64,000 nt of DNA from Pseudalkalibacillus salsuginis (GCF_021646685.1 NZ_JAKJHW010000004.1:239722-303721); one strand, 5' to 3'. Positions 36,805 through 45,645 are shown, counted from the first letter of the stretch. Notes: a model not told the origin generated them from the sequence alone. Program-made: numbers and translations.

Positions 36805-37296
36805 ATGTTGACGGATCTTTTAAAAAATGATTTGAAGGTTGTATTTTGTGGTACTGCAGTCGGCTTAGAATCTTCGAAGAAAAAGCTTTATTACGCTAAT
36901 CCAACAAATAAATTTTGGTCTATTCTTTATAGAACCCAACTTACTCCAACTAAGTTTAGTCCTAATGAATATCAAAAACTTTTAAACTATGGAATTGGAT
37001 TAACGGACCTAGTTAAAGGTTGGAGTAGGAATGATAAAGATATTAGTAAAGAGCAATATGATATTAATAGATTAAATACGGTTATTAATAAAAATAAACC
37101 AGCAATTTTATGTTTTAATGGGAAACAAGCAGCAAAACAATACTTAAATAAAAAAATTATTCATTATGGATTGCAAAAAGAAAAAATTAATACTACTAAG
37201 ATTTTTGTTGCACCTTCTACTTCGGGAGCAGCAAGTGGTTATTGGGATGAACGTTATTGGTTTGAGTTAGCAAAACTAGTTCAAAGTAATAAATAA
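36805..37296 (+). CDS. Mismatch-specific uracil/thymine-DNA glycosylase (MUG type)
   Basis: This 163-residue glycosylase removes U or T mispaired with G, starting base-excision repair. The family's active-site regions are VFCGTAVGLESSK near residue 13 and YYANPTNKFW near 29. YGIGLTDLVKG and APSTSGAASGYW, the DNA-wedge loop, follow. ATG 36805 has AAAGGTGG upstream; GTG 36796 overlaps that site. It is strongly AT-rich and embedded in mobile debris, suggesting acquisition. Confidence 0.85.
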   Translation: MLTDLLKNDLKVVFCGTAVGLESSKKKLYYANPTNKFWSILYRTQLTPTKFSPNEYQKLLNYGIGLTDLVKGWSRNDKDISKEQYDINRLNTVINKNKPAILCFNGKQAAKQYLNKKIIHYGLQKEKINTTKIFVAPSTSGAASGYWDERYWFELAKLVQSNK

Positions 37297-37594
37297 GAAT
37301 TATCGAGACTTCTTTGTTAATTTCAACCGCGCCTTACTGTCTCCTACCTTCCTTTGTTCTCCTCATTATAATTATTTGCGCATCACTCGGTAAAGGATCT
37401 GCGTGTTCGAACGGCCACAACCAAAACCAAGTCGGCTAAGCCAGCGTAAAAAATCCGAGAACGCTGGCTAAGTCATTGGGTTTTGCATATGTCCGTAACT
37501 TTCCACTTGATGCTTACACATACTTTCGTATCCTTCTACACTCGTTTTCGCAAAAATTCCTTTCTTCTCAAACAAAGAAAGGAGCTGTTTCAAG
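37297..37594. other. Intergenic region with a long imperfect hairpin
   Basis: No gene is seen. At 37420-37486 AGCCAGCGT pairs with ACGCTGGCT across a 13-base loop, and the arms extend outward with mismatches to CCAAAACC and GGGTTTT. No T-tract follows, so it is not an obvious terminator. It could be a leader structure of the RadC-like gene or a transposon end. Confidence 0.4.
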
Positions 37595-38038
37595 ATGGAA
37601 ACAATTTATGAGATTCAACGGATCAGACAGGTGATTTCAGAGGTAGAAGGAGGGCAAACATACATTATACGTTCTCCAGAAGATGGTGCAAGAGTGGCTG
37701 CTGGATTTATCGGTGAGGATGATCGCGAAGTGTTTTTTGTCATGTGTCTTAATACGAAAAATAAAGTTGTTGCGGTTCATCGTTGCCATGTAGGTTCAAT
37801 CAATGCAAGTATTGTTCATCCAAGAGAAGTATTCAAAAGCGCAATTCTGAATAACAGTGCAGCCATCATCCTTTGTCACCAGCATCCTTCACAGGACACT
37901 GCCCCATCTAGAGAGGATATCGAAGTGACAAAGCGTCTTATTGAGGTTGGTAAATTGATAGGTATTGAGGTTTTAGATCATCTGATTGTCAATGCGGAAG
38001 CTGAATATACCAGCTTAAAAGAAAAGGGATATGTATAA
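37595..38038 (+). CDS. RadC-like JAB-domain protein
   Basis: The 147-residue protein is a JAB/MPN metalloprotease-fold domain of the RadC family. The metal-site motif CHQHPSQDTAPSREDIE (HxHPSxDxxPSxxD) lies at about residues 89-105, and LDHLIVN follows. It lacks the N-terminal helix-hairpin-helix part of chromosomal RadC (about 225 residues), which is typical of the short versions carried on mobile islands. The ribosome site is GAAAGGAG. Tn554 of S. aureus is known to insert in radC, and a Tn554-like set lies 2.4 kb downstream, but this gene is not interrupted. Function is unknown. Confidence 0.85.
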   Translation: METIYEIQRIRQVISEVEGGQTYIIRSPEDGARVAAGFIGEDDREVFFVMCLNTKNKVVAVHRCHVGSINASIVHPREVFKSAILNNSAAIILCHQHPSQDTAPSREDIEVTKRLIEVGKLIGIEVLDHLIVNAEAEYTSLKEKGYV

Positions 38039-38042
38039 ATTA

Positions 38043-38075
38043 TTAGGAAGGAGCTAGTCTCCTTCCTGTCTTTTT
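38043..38075 (+). terminator. Intrinsic terminator after RadC-like gene
   Basis: AGGAAGGAG pairs with CTCCTTCCT around CTAGT, followed by GTCTTTTT. Confidence 0.85.
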
Positions 38076-38215
38076 AGTTTTCCAATGGAGAATTAAATGA
38101 GGTTTTTCACTGATAAGCTTTGTTGTTTAGAGAGGTGTTCTAAAGTTATATAATAAACTTTTCAAATACAGGAGTTCTTAGCTTATCAAGACCTAAATTA
38201 TAAAAAACCTAAAAT

Positions 38216-38263
38216 AAAAAGGAGAAAACATATTAGACATATCTAATATGTTTTCTCCTTTTT
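38216..38263. terminator. Very strong palindromic terminator, probably of minus-strand ncRNA
   Basis: A near-perfect stem of about 22 bp, AAAAAGGAGAAAACATATT with its complement on the other arm, surrounds a tiny loop. On the minus strand the T-tract is TTTTTATTTT; on the plus strand it is TTTTTATTC. It marks the 3' end of the minus-strand structured RNA described next. Confidence 0.75.
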
Positions 38264-38600
38264 ATTCAATTAGTCGAGTAGAAGGGAAATGTAGCTTTCT
38301 GTAGCGCTTAAAGCATCAGCCCTCTCGATTTACAATCATTATGGAGTTCAATCCCTTCTACCAGTTGGCTTTCGGCCTATAACCTAAATGTCTATGCTTA
38401 AAGACTAAAGTTACCTTTAGGCCTCCAAGACTCACTACGAGCGAATGGCTAGTTCTTACTCGACGGGAATCCCACCCGTTATATGATACGACCTAAGCTT
38501 GGCCGAACAAGTTTTGAAGATCGGTTTTACACTAATCTTCATCAGCTTTATTTCTTATGGAATAACTTATGATATCTCAATATTATCAGAATATTCCGTT
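38264..38600 (-). ncRNA. Candidate structured non-coding RNA, unknown class
   Basis: This GC-richer island in AT-rich DNA has no sustained reading frame but many complementary segments. GTAGAAGGG (38278-38286) pairs with CCCTTCTAC (38353-38361). CTAAAG-TTAC-CTTTAG makes a 6-bp hairpin near 38404-38419. GGGAATCCC lies near 38465. GAAGAT near 38516 pairs with ATCTTC near 38535. On the minus strand it leads straight into the strong terminator at 38216-38263. It matches no tmRNA, RNase P, 6S or group II domain-V pattern I know. A TnpB-type guide RNA left from an IS605 element is possible but no tnpB is present. The 5' end is not defined. Confidence 0.5.
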
Positions 38601-38754
38601 ATATAATGGTACATTCTCCGCAATTGTTTAATTAGTATAATATTTCATGTGTAAAAAAATGATTATATTGTATGAGTTTTCCATATATGGGTTTAAATAT
38701 TAAGAATTGTCTGATAACGTTAAGTTGAAAATAATAAATGGAGGGATGATATGG

Positions 38755-39180
38755 ATGTCAAAAAAAGTTTTGTTTTTAACTATTAGTGCTTTGTTAATGT
38801 TTGGTGGGACGGTATTTGCTACTCATCAATCTATTCTAGAAAACAGAGCAGGGTATGATAATAGTTTCTTTTTTACAGGCTACTCCGATACCCATGAAAA
38901 AGAAAAAGTGGGTAGCAGTGTTAGTGTTATTAAAGCAGAAGTTCTTGTTTATGAAAACGATCTAGCACAGGTTTCTAATACCGATTATGGATACGGTACA
39001 ACTTAAGTTGAGACTTCAGCAGAAGATACAGGTGGTTATGATGCATGTAGTGGAATTTATGAAGTTTATTCTTATGGAGAAGCTTCTTTTAATGATGGTA
39101 CTCCAAACAGCTATGATAGTGGATACATATCTTATGAATACTATTGTACCTTAACAGGGAAGGAGATGGGAAATAAATGA
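38755..39180 (+). pseudogene. Small secreted protein gene with an in-frame stop
   Basis: ATG 38755 (GGAGGG 8 bases upstream) encodes a clear signal peptide, KKVLFLTISALLMFGGTVFA, and a body ending at TAA 39004-39006. The same frame then stays open for 57 more codons (VETSAEDTGGYDACSG onward, with two cysteines) and stops at TGA 39178-39180, overlapping the next ATG as ATGA. A single sense-to-TAA change at codon 84 best explains this. No family was recognised. A possible promoter is TTGTCT (38707) with AATAAT 17 bases later. Confidence 0.65.
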
Positions 39181-39677
39181 ACAGAAAAATAGTAACAGTA
39201 GGCATTACAGGAGTATTGTCTCTTGGACTAGTTTTTGCTAGTACATCTGATATCTTGGCCGATAGTAATGGAATCTCATTTTTTAAAACACCACAAACTG
39301 AAGAACAAAAACAGAGTGCTGAAAAAGTAAATAAGAATATGAATGAGTTTAGAAATGATGTATTTAGTGAGTTTTATAGTAATTTCAATTTACCAAAGAG
39401 AAATTTCACCAGAAAAACTATGGAGAATATATATAACAACAAGGATGAAAAATATAAGTCATTGGGTTTAGTGGTGCGTTCTATAATGATTAAACAAACT
39501 CCTGGAGATATAAAACCTTATGTGTTTATTAATGAAAAATCTGGGAAGGGATATATCTTAGAAAAAAAATCTGATGGTCAAAACAAAGTTTATTTTATTG
39601 AACTCAAATCCCAAAAATGGCAAATTACAGAAACAAAAAAGGGAAATGGGACTAAAATGGAACCAGATTTGAAATAA
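39177..39677 (+). CDS. Secreted protein of unknown function
   Basis: The 166-residue protein has an N-terminal signal peptide (KIVTVGITGVLSLGLVFAST, cleavage near SDILA) and a hydrophilic, lysine-rich mature part containing KPYVFINEKSGKGYILEKK and FIELKSQKWQITETKKG. No family was recognised. Its ATG overlaps the end of the preceding open frame (ATGA), and GGAAGGAGATGG lies upstream, so the two secreted proteins were probably made together. A strong terminator follows. Confidence 0.65.
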   Translation: MNRKIVTVGITGVLSLGLVFASTSDILADSNGISFFKTPQTEEQKQSAEKVNKNMNEFRNDVFSEFYSNFNLPKRNFTRKTMENIYNNKDEKYKSLGLVVRSIMIKQTPGDIKPYVFINEKSGKGYILEKKSDGQNKVYFIELKSQKWQITETKKGNGTKMEPDLK

Positions 39678-39716
39678 ATAATGATTAGAAAACACCTGTA
39701 ATTTTACTGGTGACAG

Positions 39717-39769
39717 CTTGTAGATAAATAAACCCAGGAGGGATTATTTATCTACAAGCTTTTTTTGTA
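39717..39769 (+). terminator. Intrinsic terminator after secreted-protein pair
   Basis: CTTGTAGATAAATAA pairs with TTATTTATCTACAAG (15 bp) around a GC-richer loop, followed by CTTTTTTT. Confidence 0.88.
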
Positions 39770-39940
39770 AAAAATTTGGAGGTATTGTGAGGGATTTTTC
39801 AACATAGTTTATCACATTACATAATAAGGTTTTTTGAACAAATCTTTTAAAAGAGGTAATGACAAAGAATTAGTTGACCCCTCCATAGTAAATTGTTGTA
39901 ATTAAGTCAGTAGCTTAATGATAGAGTAATAATATAGGAG

Positions 39941-40213
39941 GTGATTAACATACATTTATTACTATCTTTTCTTGTGTCGTTTAATCTAAGTTTTAATGAA
40001 GAAATTCCTATTACACAGTCATTATTAGAAAATGAAAATAGGGTATATGAATCATCTAATGAAATTTCCAAAATAAAAGATGCAGACAGAATTTATAAAT
40101 CCAAACAAGATCCTAAAAACGATTTATTACCTATACCTAAAAAAAAGAAGCATACAATAAGCCCGCTACCTTTGCCAGGTGATAAAATAATTATTTATGA
40201 ACCTCTTAAATGA
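39941..40213 (+). CDS. Small protein of unknown function, start uncertain
   Basis: The frame encodes about 87-90 residues with a short hydrophobic start (HLLLSFLVSFNLSF) and a lysine/proline-rich C-terminus (LLPIPKKKKHTISPLPLPG). An excellent ribosome site, ATAGGAGGTGA, is present, but the only standard start in frame, GTG 39941, overlaps it. At normal spacing the codons are ATT 39944 and ATA 39950. It may use the GTG, a rare start, or be decayed. It has its own terminator. No family was recognised. Confidence 0.4.
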   Translation: MINIHLLLSFLVSFNLSFNEEIPITQSLLENENRVYESSNEISKIKDADRIYKSKQDPKNDLLPIPKKKKHTISPLPLPGDKIIIYEPLK

Positions 40214-40277
40214 GAACTAGAAAGTTATAAAAGTATTGTCCATCACTAATTAAGTAATCTAGTTTATAGGGAAACCT

Positions 40278-40310
40278 TTAAGGGTTTTTACCGTTGTAAA
40301 AACCCTTTAT
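40278..40310 (+). terminator. Hairpin terminator after small gene
   Basis: TAAGGGTTTTTAC pairs with GTAAAAACCCTTTA around CGTT. The T-tract is weak (TTTATTA). Confidence 0.6.
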
Positions 40311-40420
40311 TACTGAGTTAAGGTGAATTGAAAGATAATTCTAAAAAACTCTTTAATAATTTTGTGACTTACTCCAGAATATGTCCCTTAAACTGAATAA
40401 GAAAGGGAAGGCGCCTTAGC

Positions 40421-40801
40421 TTATATCTTCTTATAGACTTCCGCATACGCTACCTTTAATTGCTCTCTAAGGCGTTTGTTATCATTTTCAAGTTTCTTAA
40501 TCTTCCGTTTTAGTGATTCAATAAGGGCATCCTTATTGCTATCATTAATTTCTCGCTTCACTTGTTTTGGTGTAGGTTCTTTTGATTGTTGCTGCCTTAA
40601 TGCTTCAATCCTTTCACGAATATTGACATTGTTGTACAGCGTTGCTTTTGATACATTTGATACATTTGATACACTGTTAAAATTAATACTCTCATTAGCT
40701 CGTATTAGCCGGTTAATTGCCTCATCTACCTTTTGGTATGTATTTGCTTTTCGTTGGGCGTGTATACTCTTCAAATGGGCTGAACGGTCATATTTAGCCA
40801 T
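40421..40801 (-). CDS. tnpC: Tn554-type transposition protein TnpC
   Basis: This small basic coiled-coil protein accompanies the two recombinases of Tn554 and influences its transposition frequency and orientation in S. aureus. It has 126 residues, with the family start MAKYDRSAHLKSIHAQRKAN and a heptad-rich C-terminus (LKRKIKKLENDNKRLREQL). NVSKATLYNN resembles a helix-turn-helix. The ATG overlaps the tnpB stop by 8 bases, as expected for this three-gene set. The sequence SNVSNVSK reflects a short tandem 9-base repeat (TTTGATACA) on the DNA. Confidence 0.85.
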   Translation of the reverse strand: MAKYDRSAHLKSIHAQRKANTYQKVDEAINRLIRANESINFNSVSNVSNVSKATLYNNVNIRERIEALRQQQSKEPTPKQVKREINDSNKDALIESLKRKIKKLENDNKRLREQLKVAYAEVYKKI

Positions 40802-42924
40802 TCGTTACACCTTGCTTTCGTTTTGCACGGTCTAATCGTCCAAAGATAATATTACCTTGTTTAATAGTGTTATAGATATCTTCCAATCGTTCAAGATTTT
40901 TCTGATTTTTCTCTGCAATTTCTTTACGACCATAATGATTCGCAGCTTTAATCATCTTGGATGTTGATTGGATATGAATCTCATATTTTGCTACATCCAT
41001 TTCTGATAAACCAACAGCCAAATCTTTACATGGACTACCTCCATTACATGTTAAACACGGAGGTTCTTCTGCATAGGGACAGTTTCCATTTAATCTTGCT
41101 CGACAAGAACCATAAGGATTATCAATGGCAGTTAATTTCTGATCTCGCCACAACATCTCTATAACATTTTGTGGTATTTCTTCTTTCTCTGATATCTCAT
41201 ATACTTTCCCGTTTAAATCAAAACTAAAAATTCCTTGTTTTACTGCGTTTTCAAATGCTTCACGCTTTGTATTATCTAATAAACGTGCGTATCGAAGGGT
41301 CATTTCGGGTGAAGCATGTGCTAATAATTCTTGAACGGTTAAAATATCAGCACCACCGTTTAACATTTTTACCGCGTAAGTGTGGCGAAATTGATGATTC
41401 TTAAAATGAAACAGATTGCCGTTCTCATCTTTGATATTTCTTTCTCTTGCCAATATGTTCAATTTTTTTTGTATCCAAGCGCTAGTATAAGGTTTACCTT
41501 TTCTTTTTCCACGATAGCTTACAAAAATATACTTTTCCGGATTATTATCTTGATTTCCTTTTTTTTTAACTTTATTTATTAAGACAGCTACCATGTCAGC
41601 CAATTCATCATCAACTGGAATTGAATGACCTTTTATATAAGTCTTCTCAATATCAGTTACGATTTGATATTTTTCATTTAATTTTACCAAACAATTTTGT
41701 GTTAACCCTAATGTATCAGAAATACGCAATCCGGTTTTAAACGCAATCCATATAATTGTCTGTAATTCAGATGGAAGGTAATTTATGTTTTCAAATAATT
41801 GTTCCAGAACATAATCCGGAATATAATCTATTTGATCGTATGGTTTTTTATCTTGCTTAGGTATATCCGATCGAAAAAATAGTATTCTCACATTTTTTTC
41901 TGGGGCAATGCTATAATCAAAGTTTTGTATATCTTCTAAAAATTTTCTAGTTATAATGATTGCTGTTTTAATATACTTCTTAGGATTTGCGTTCTTTTGC
42001 TTTAAATTTTCTCGTGAATATCTATAAAGCCATGCTATATATTTTTCTATGTGTTCCCTTGTAAGGTTATATAAAGTATTCCCCTTCGGTTCAAGAGAAA
42101 TTACAAAGTTAATAAACCCTGGGATATATTTCATGTAATTTACTGCCGTTGACCATTTGAGATTTTGGTTACTTAGAAAGACGTTGTTTTAAATATTTTT
42201 TTGTTTCAATTCTGATATTTAGATTTTGAATTTTTTTGAAATCAATATGGTGAGGATCTGATGATTTGTTGTACTTAATTCCAAACTTATCTTGTAGTTT
42301 CCTTACATCCCAAATATCTTTTTCCCATTCTTCACGAGGGTCTGTTTGTTTTAAAAGATATGTGTACATTAGACTAAGAAAGTTTGCTAGATCCTTTTTT
42401 GCAGTATACATCTTACCTGTTTCTTTATGAATAACTGTTTGATTTGTTGAATAACCTTTTTGCTCAAGCCAATTTACCCACTTTTCTTCAGCTTTTTTTA
42501 AATCTAAATCCAATAAAGAAGACAGGCTTGGATATATTTCATTAATAAATTTAGATAACTTTTTTTGGTAACTTGATACTTTAGAAATATAGTTTAGACC
42601 CCATTCGCCATTAAACATTTGTTGAAAGAAAACATATTTTATTTCTAAATTAATAGACGGATTAACAAAAGCAAAAGTAAAGTTCTTAACAACATTTTTC
42701 GGAGTATTTATGTACTTAATATATTCTTTTTTAAAGTTTTCAATAGAACCAATAAAATTTATATTCCACGTATCCTTGATTAAAAAGTATGGATCATTAA
42801 TGACAAACTCTGAAACTGAACCATTTTCATGTACCTTCTTTTCTGTATAAGAAGATAATTCGCTCTGAATTCTTACCCAATATTCGACTTGTTCTGTATT
42901 GTAATTTTGACTATTTTCATACAT
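40794..42924 (-). pseudogene. tnpB: Tn554-type recombinase TnpB, frameshifted
   Basis: The large second recombinase of a Tn554-like element is split into two open frames: 42924-42169 (N-terminal 251 residues) and 42134-40794 (446 residues). The C-terminal part has the tyrosine-recombinase residues (KTGLRISDT, HQFRHTYAV, LAHASPEMTLRYARL) and a Cys-rich tail. In the second frame the reading stays open upstream (LSNQNLKWSTAVNYM), so one extra base near 42178, in CGTCTTTCTAAG, breaks the gene. Removing one T joins KQRL to LSNQN. It could be a mutation, programmed frameshifting or a sequencing error. The start overlaps tnpA by 8 bases. Confidence 0.75.
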
Positions 42925-44056
42925 CTAATTGTCCTCTTTTCAACTTTTCCAATTGAAACGCAGGTTGTGCTTTTTCCCAATCTTCACGAATTTCTTCCTT
43001 TGAAGGGTGAAGGTATAGATTCATCGTCGTTTGGATTTGAGAATGTCCTAAGCGTTCTTGAACCTGCTTAATATCTTTCGTTTTCTGATAGAACATCGTT
43101 GCGTGTGTATGGCGAAAAAGGTGCGGGTGGATGCTTATTCCTGTCTTCTTCTTTAAACGTTTAAAGAGGGCTCCTACGTCTCCATAGGTCATAGGTTTTC
43201 CTGCGTTATTCCCCCGTAGTTTCACAAAAACAAAGTTTGTATCTATATCTAATTCATCCACAACTTCATACAAATAATCATCATACAAGTCCATTAAAGC
43301 TGAAGATACAAAAATCTCGCGTTCTCCTGTTTTTAACTTTGCCCGATTTTCTAATTCTCCTCGATCCACCAATCGAATCCGATGACCTTTTTGGTGATCT
43401 ACCTTAAAATCTTCCATGAAAAGAGAAAGAACTTCTCCAATTCGCAAACCTGTTTCAAATAACACTTGAATTAGAAATGTATCTCGTATATTCGTTGTGG
43501 CCTTAACCACTTGTTGTACTTGTTCTTTCGTTAATGTTTCCACTCTCTTACGAGGTTCTTTTAGTTTTAGTACATTTCGTACGAAAGGCTTGTCTTTGTT
43601 TACATGATGCAAGAAACTCTTGTAACGTGATCTTCCCCCAGTGAAGATTTGTTTCATTAACTTTTCAACCATGTCATTTTGTAGTTCTTCATTTCTGTAC
43701 AAGTAATCATAAAGATTTGTAACAGCCGTAACCGTCAGGTTAATTGTCTTTTCCGTTTTCTTTGCTTTAATTGGTTTAAGAGAAGTAACTTTTGTACTTT
43801 CGTATGGGCTTCTTAGCCAAGCAACAAATTCCACTAAGTCCTCTAACCGTATATACTTATAATCCTTATTTGTTTCTTCTAAGTAAGTAAAATACTGTTT
43901 CAATGAGTAACAGTAGGTCTTTTGTGTATTAATACTCTTCCCTGTTGTATCTAAATATTTCATGTACTTTAATACAGATAGAACAGGAATCCCATTACGA
44001 TCTACAATCATATATCTTTTGTCTCCATTCTCTAATAGAACTTCTTGAACCTTCAT
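42917..44056 (-). CDS. tnpA: Tn554-type tyrosine recombinase TnpA
   Basis: TnpA is the first site-specific recombinase of the Tn554 family. It has 379 residues, with the catalytic motifs TGLRIGEVLSL (Arg I), HPHLFRHTHAT (His-x-x-Arg) and LGHSQIQTTMNLYLHP (His and nucleophile Tyr), so it looks complete. The start at ATG 44056 has AGGGGAAG upstream; two earlier ATGs (44074, 44080) are possible. It is the first gene of tnpA-tnpB-tnpC. These elements transpose without terminal inverted repeats and cannot be delimited by eye. Confidence 0.88.
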   Translation of the reverse strand: MKVQEVLLENGDKRYMIVDRNGIPVLSVLKYMKYLDTTGKSINTQKTYCYSLKQYFTYLEETNKDYKYIRLEDLVEFVAWLRSPYESTKVTSLKPIKAKKTEKTINLTVTAVTNLYDYLYRNEELQNDMVEKLMKQIFTGGRSRYKSFLHHVNKDKPFVRNVLKLKEPRKRVETLTKEQVQQVVKATTNIRDTFLIQVLFETGLRIGEVLSLFMEDFKVDHQKGHRIRLVDRGELENRAKLKTGEREIFVSSALMDLYDDYLYEVVDELDIDTNFVFVKLRGNNAGKPMTYGDVGALFKRLKKKTGISIHPHLFRHTHATMFYQKTKDIKQVQERLGHSQIQTTMNLYLHPSKEEIREDWEKAQPAFQLEKLKRGQLDV

Positions 44057-44159
44057 TCTTTCGCTTCCCCTCATAAGCATAATCTCTTACTCATATATCC
44101 CTTTATATATAAGACATTTAATACTAGGAATTAATAATATGTTAAGCAATTATAGTATG

Positions 44160-44208
44160 TAAAAAAATAGTGGATCTCTATGTCATATTGAACATAGTAT
44201 CCACTATT
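44160..44208 (-). terminator. Intrinsic terminator after the DNA ligase gene
   Basis: AATAGTGGAT pairs with ATCCACTATT, with an inner CTATGT/ACATAG stem. On the minus strand a run of seven T follows. It sits exactly where the restored ligase frame ends. Confidence 0.8.
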
Positions 44209-44210
44209 CA

Positions 44211-45055
44211 TTATAGTACAGTTAACCTTAGTAACCCCTTTTTGGTCCAATTCCGGAACTTCACTTTTTCGCTCGGATGGCGGGGTCCAGATAAACCCTT
44301 TGTCGATCCTCATGTGTAATCAGTGATTTGGAAACATGATAAAAAGCCTTACGCTCATTAGGTGAAGCTCCATATTCAATTACACCAACTGGTTTCATTC
44401 GATGGCCTTCTTCAATTGATGCAAGCCACCCGGTTTGATCTTTTTTATATCCAGTTATAAAGACATCGGTGTACTGCCAATTGATAACCTTTAACCAGTG
44501 GCTGGATCGTATCGGTTGGTAGACACTGTTTTTGTATTTGGCGACCATTCCTTCAATGTTCGCTTTTTTTATAACTTCAAAATAAGACTCGCCGTCTCCC
44601 TCAATATACCTGATCTTGGAGAAGGTTTGGTTATCCTTTATCACTTCATCTAAAATGGCTTTTCGTTCCATCAAAGGGAGATTTCGAAGATCCTTACCCT
44701 TATAAAATAAGATATCAAATACGACGTAGTTAACTGGCTGAGCTATAGCTCTTTGTGTGATTCTCTGTTTGTTTTTTGTCAGGAAGCGTTCCATAACCCC
44801 TTCAAAGTCTACCTGTTTTGTTAGAGGATTGAAACAAACGACCTCTCCATCAAGGACGATATCTTCCTTGATAGGGACATTCAAAAATTCAGGGAACCGA
44901 TCTGTCACAATGTTATTGTGACGTGTATATAAAGTAGTGGTTCCGTTCATTTGACTGAAGATACCTCGAAAACCATCCAATTTCATTTCATAGATGTAAT
45001 CAGGATCATTAAATGCTTTTTTACTTGTTTGTAGAAGCATTGGGGTAATATACAT
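44211..45055 (-). pseudogene. ATP-dependent DNA ligase, C-terminally frameshifted
   Basis: This resembles the small LigD/YoqV-type ATP-dependent DNA ligases of Bacillus phages and islands. The active-site Lys motif YEMKLDGFRG is near residue 25. LDGEVV, FDILFYKG and GMVAKYKNS are further nucleotidyl-transfer motifs. The frame as it stands stops after PAIRAKK at 44261. With one A added to a run of five near 44268, the frame continues as KKVKFRNWTKKGLLRL, the conserved final motif, and stops at 44211. The truncated form lacks about 16 residues and may be inactive. It has ATG 45055. Confidence 0.75.
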
Positions 45056-45176
45056 GGCGTCTCACCTAAGCTAAGTTTAGCAGAGTACTCATAAAAGTTG
45101 TTAGTAAATTGGTGTTGGTAATTTTAGGGGTGAGTTATATTAAAGCTTGATTCTTTAAAATCATAATCATACGAAT

Positions 45177-45458
45177 CTAATTCCGTTTATGTGTTCGGAT
45201 CCACATAAAAAGTGTATCTTCTTTTCCTTTCAAACATGTTGTAAACATTTCACAAACTGAATACAAGCGAACAAAACCACATTGTTCACAACTTTCACAC
45301 GCATGGACTATGTAATGAATCTCCCAACTTTTCTCTTTCCTAATCTGGAATAAACAAGAGGTGTTATTAACCATACAAATAAATGATAAATGATACGGTT
45401 TCCCATCAAAATTACGCTCTACACGCATCGACTCCCATTCAAATTTTGAGAACTTCAA
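45177..45458 (-). CDS. Cysteine-rich small protein of unknown function
   Basis: The frame encodes 93 residues from TTG 45458, which follows a GGGGGGG ribosome site by 6 bases; ATG 45473 lies before that site. It contains five cysteines close together (CESCEQCGFVRLYSVCEMFTTC) and a basic C-terminus (RTHKRN). The CxxC pair suggests metal binding, but no family was recognised. It lies between the ligase remnant and a repeat-rich gap. Confidence 0.45.
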   Translation of the reverse strand: MKFSKFEWESMRVERNFDGKPYHLSFICMVNNTSCLFQIRKEKSWEIHYIVHACESCEQCGFVRLYSVCEMFTTCLKGKEDTLFMWIRTHKRN

Positions 45459-45596
45459 ATTTAACCCCCCCATGTATCCAGTATTATCTTATATTATAAG
45501 AACATAAGTTCTTTATTCGCAAGTGAGTTCTTTATCAAAAAGGTCATATTGTTGAGTTAGGAAGGTTTTAAAGGGGGCATAATAAATTTTTAGTTT

Positions 45597-45645
45597 ATTC
45601 CAGAAAAGGGCAGTTTAATGGAATAAGAGGTTCCTATATTTAATT
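45597..45645 (+). repeat. Degenerate intergenic repeat
   Basis: TTCCAGAAAAGGGCAGTTTAATGG, AATAAG and GAGGTTCCTATATTTAAT closely match the copy at 33040. The surrounding gap 45474-46023 holds no convincing gene; a 63-codon frame at 45662 is rejected. It also contains a terminator at 45836. Confidence 0.65.

Noticed and set aside
37595..38038. radC disrupted by Tn554 insertion
   Set aside because: The short RadC-like frame is intact with a complete metal motif; its nearness to the Tn554-like set is only suggestive.
38464..38485. T-box-like GGGTGGGATTCCCG on the minus strand inside the candidate ncRNA
   Set aside because: It does not match the GGGTGGNACCGCG core and no aminoacyl-tRNA or amino-acid gene follows.
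38264..38600. Group I or II intron
   Set aside because: No domain-V hairpin or convincing P/Q/R/S elements could be found; AATTGCGGAG near 38615 on the minus strand alone is insufficient.
44131..44313. Separate 60-codon gene overlapping the ligase end
   Set aside because: Its useful coding signal is explained by the frameshifted C-terminus of the ligase, and it has no ribosome site.
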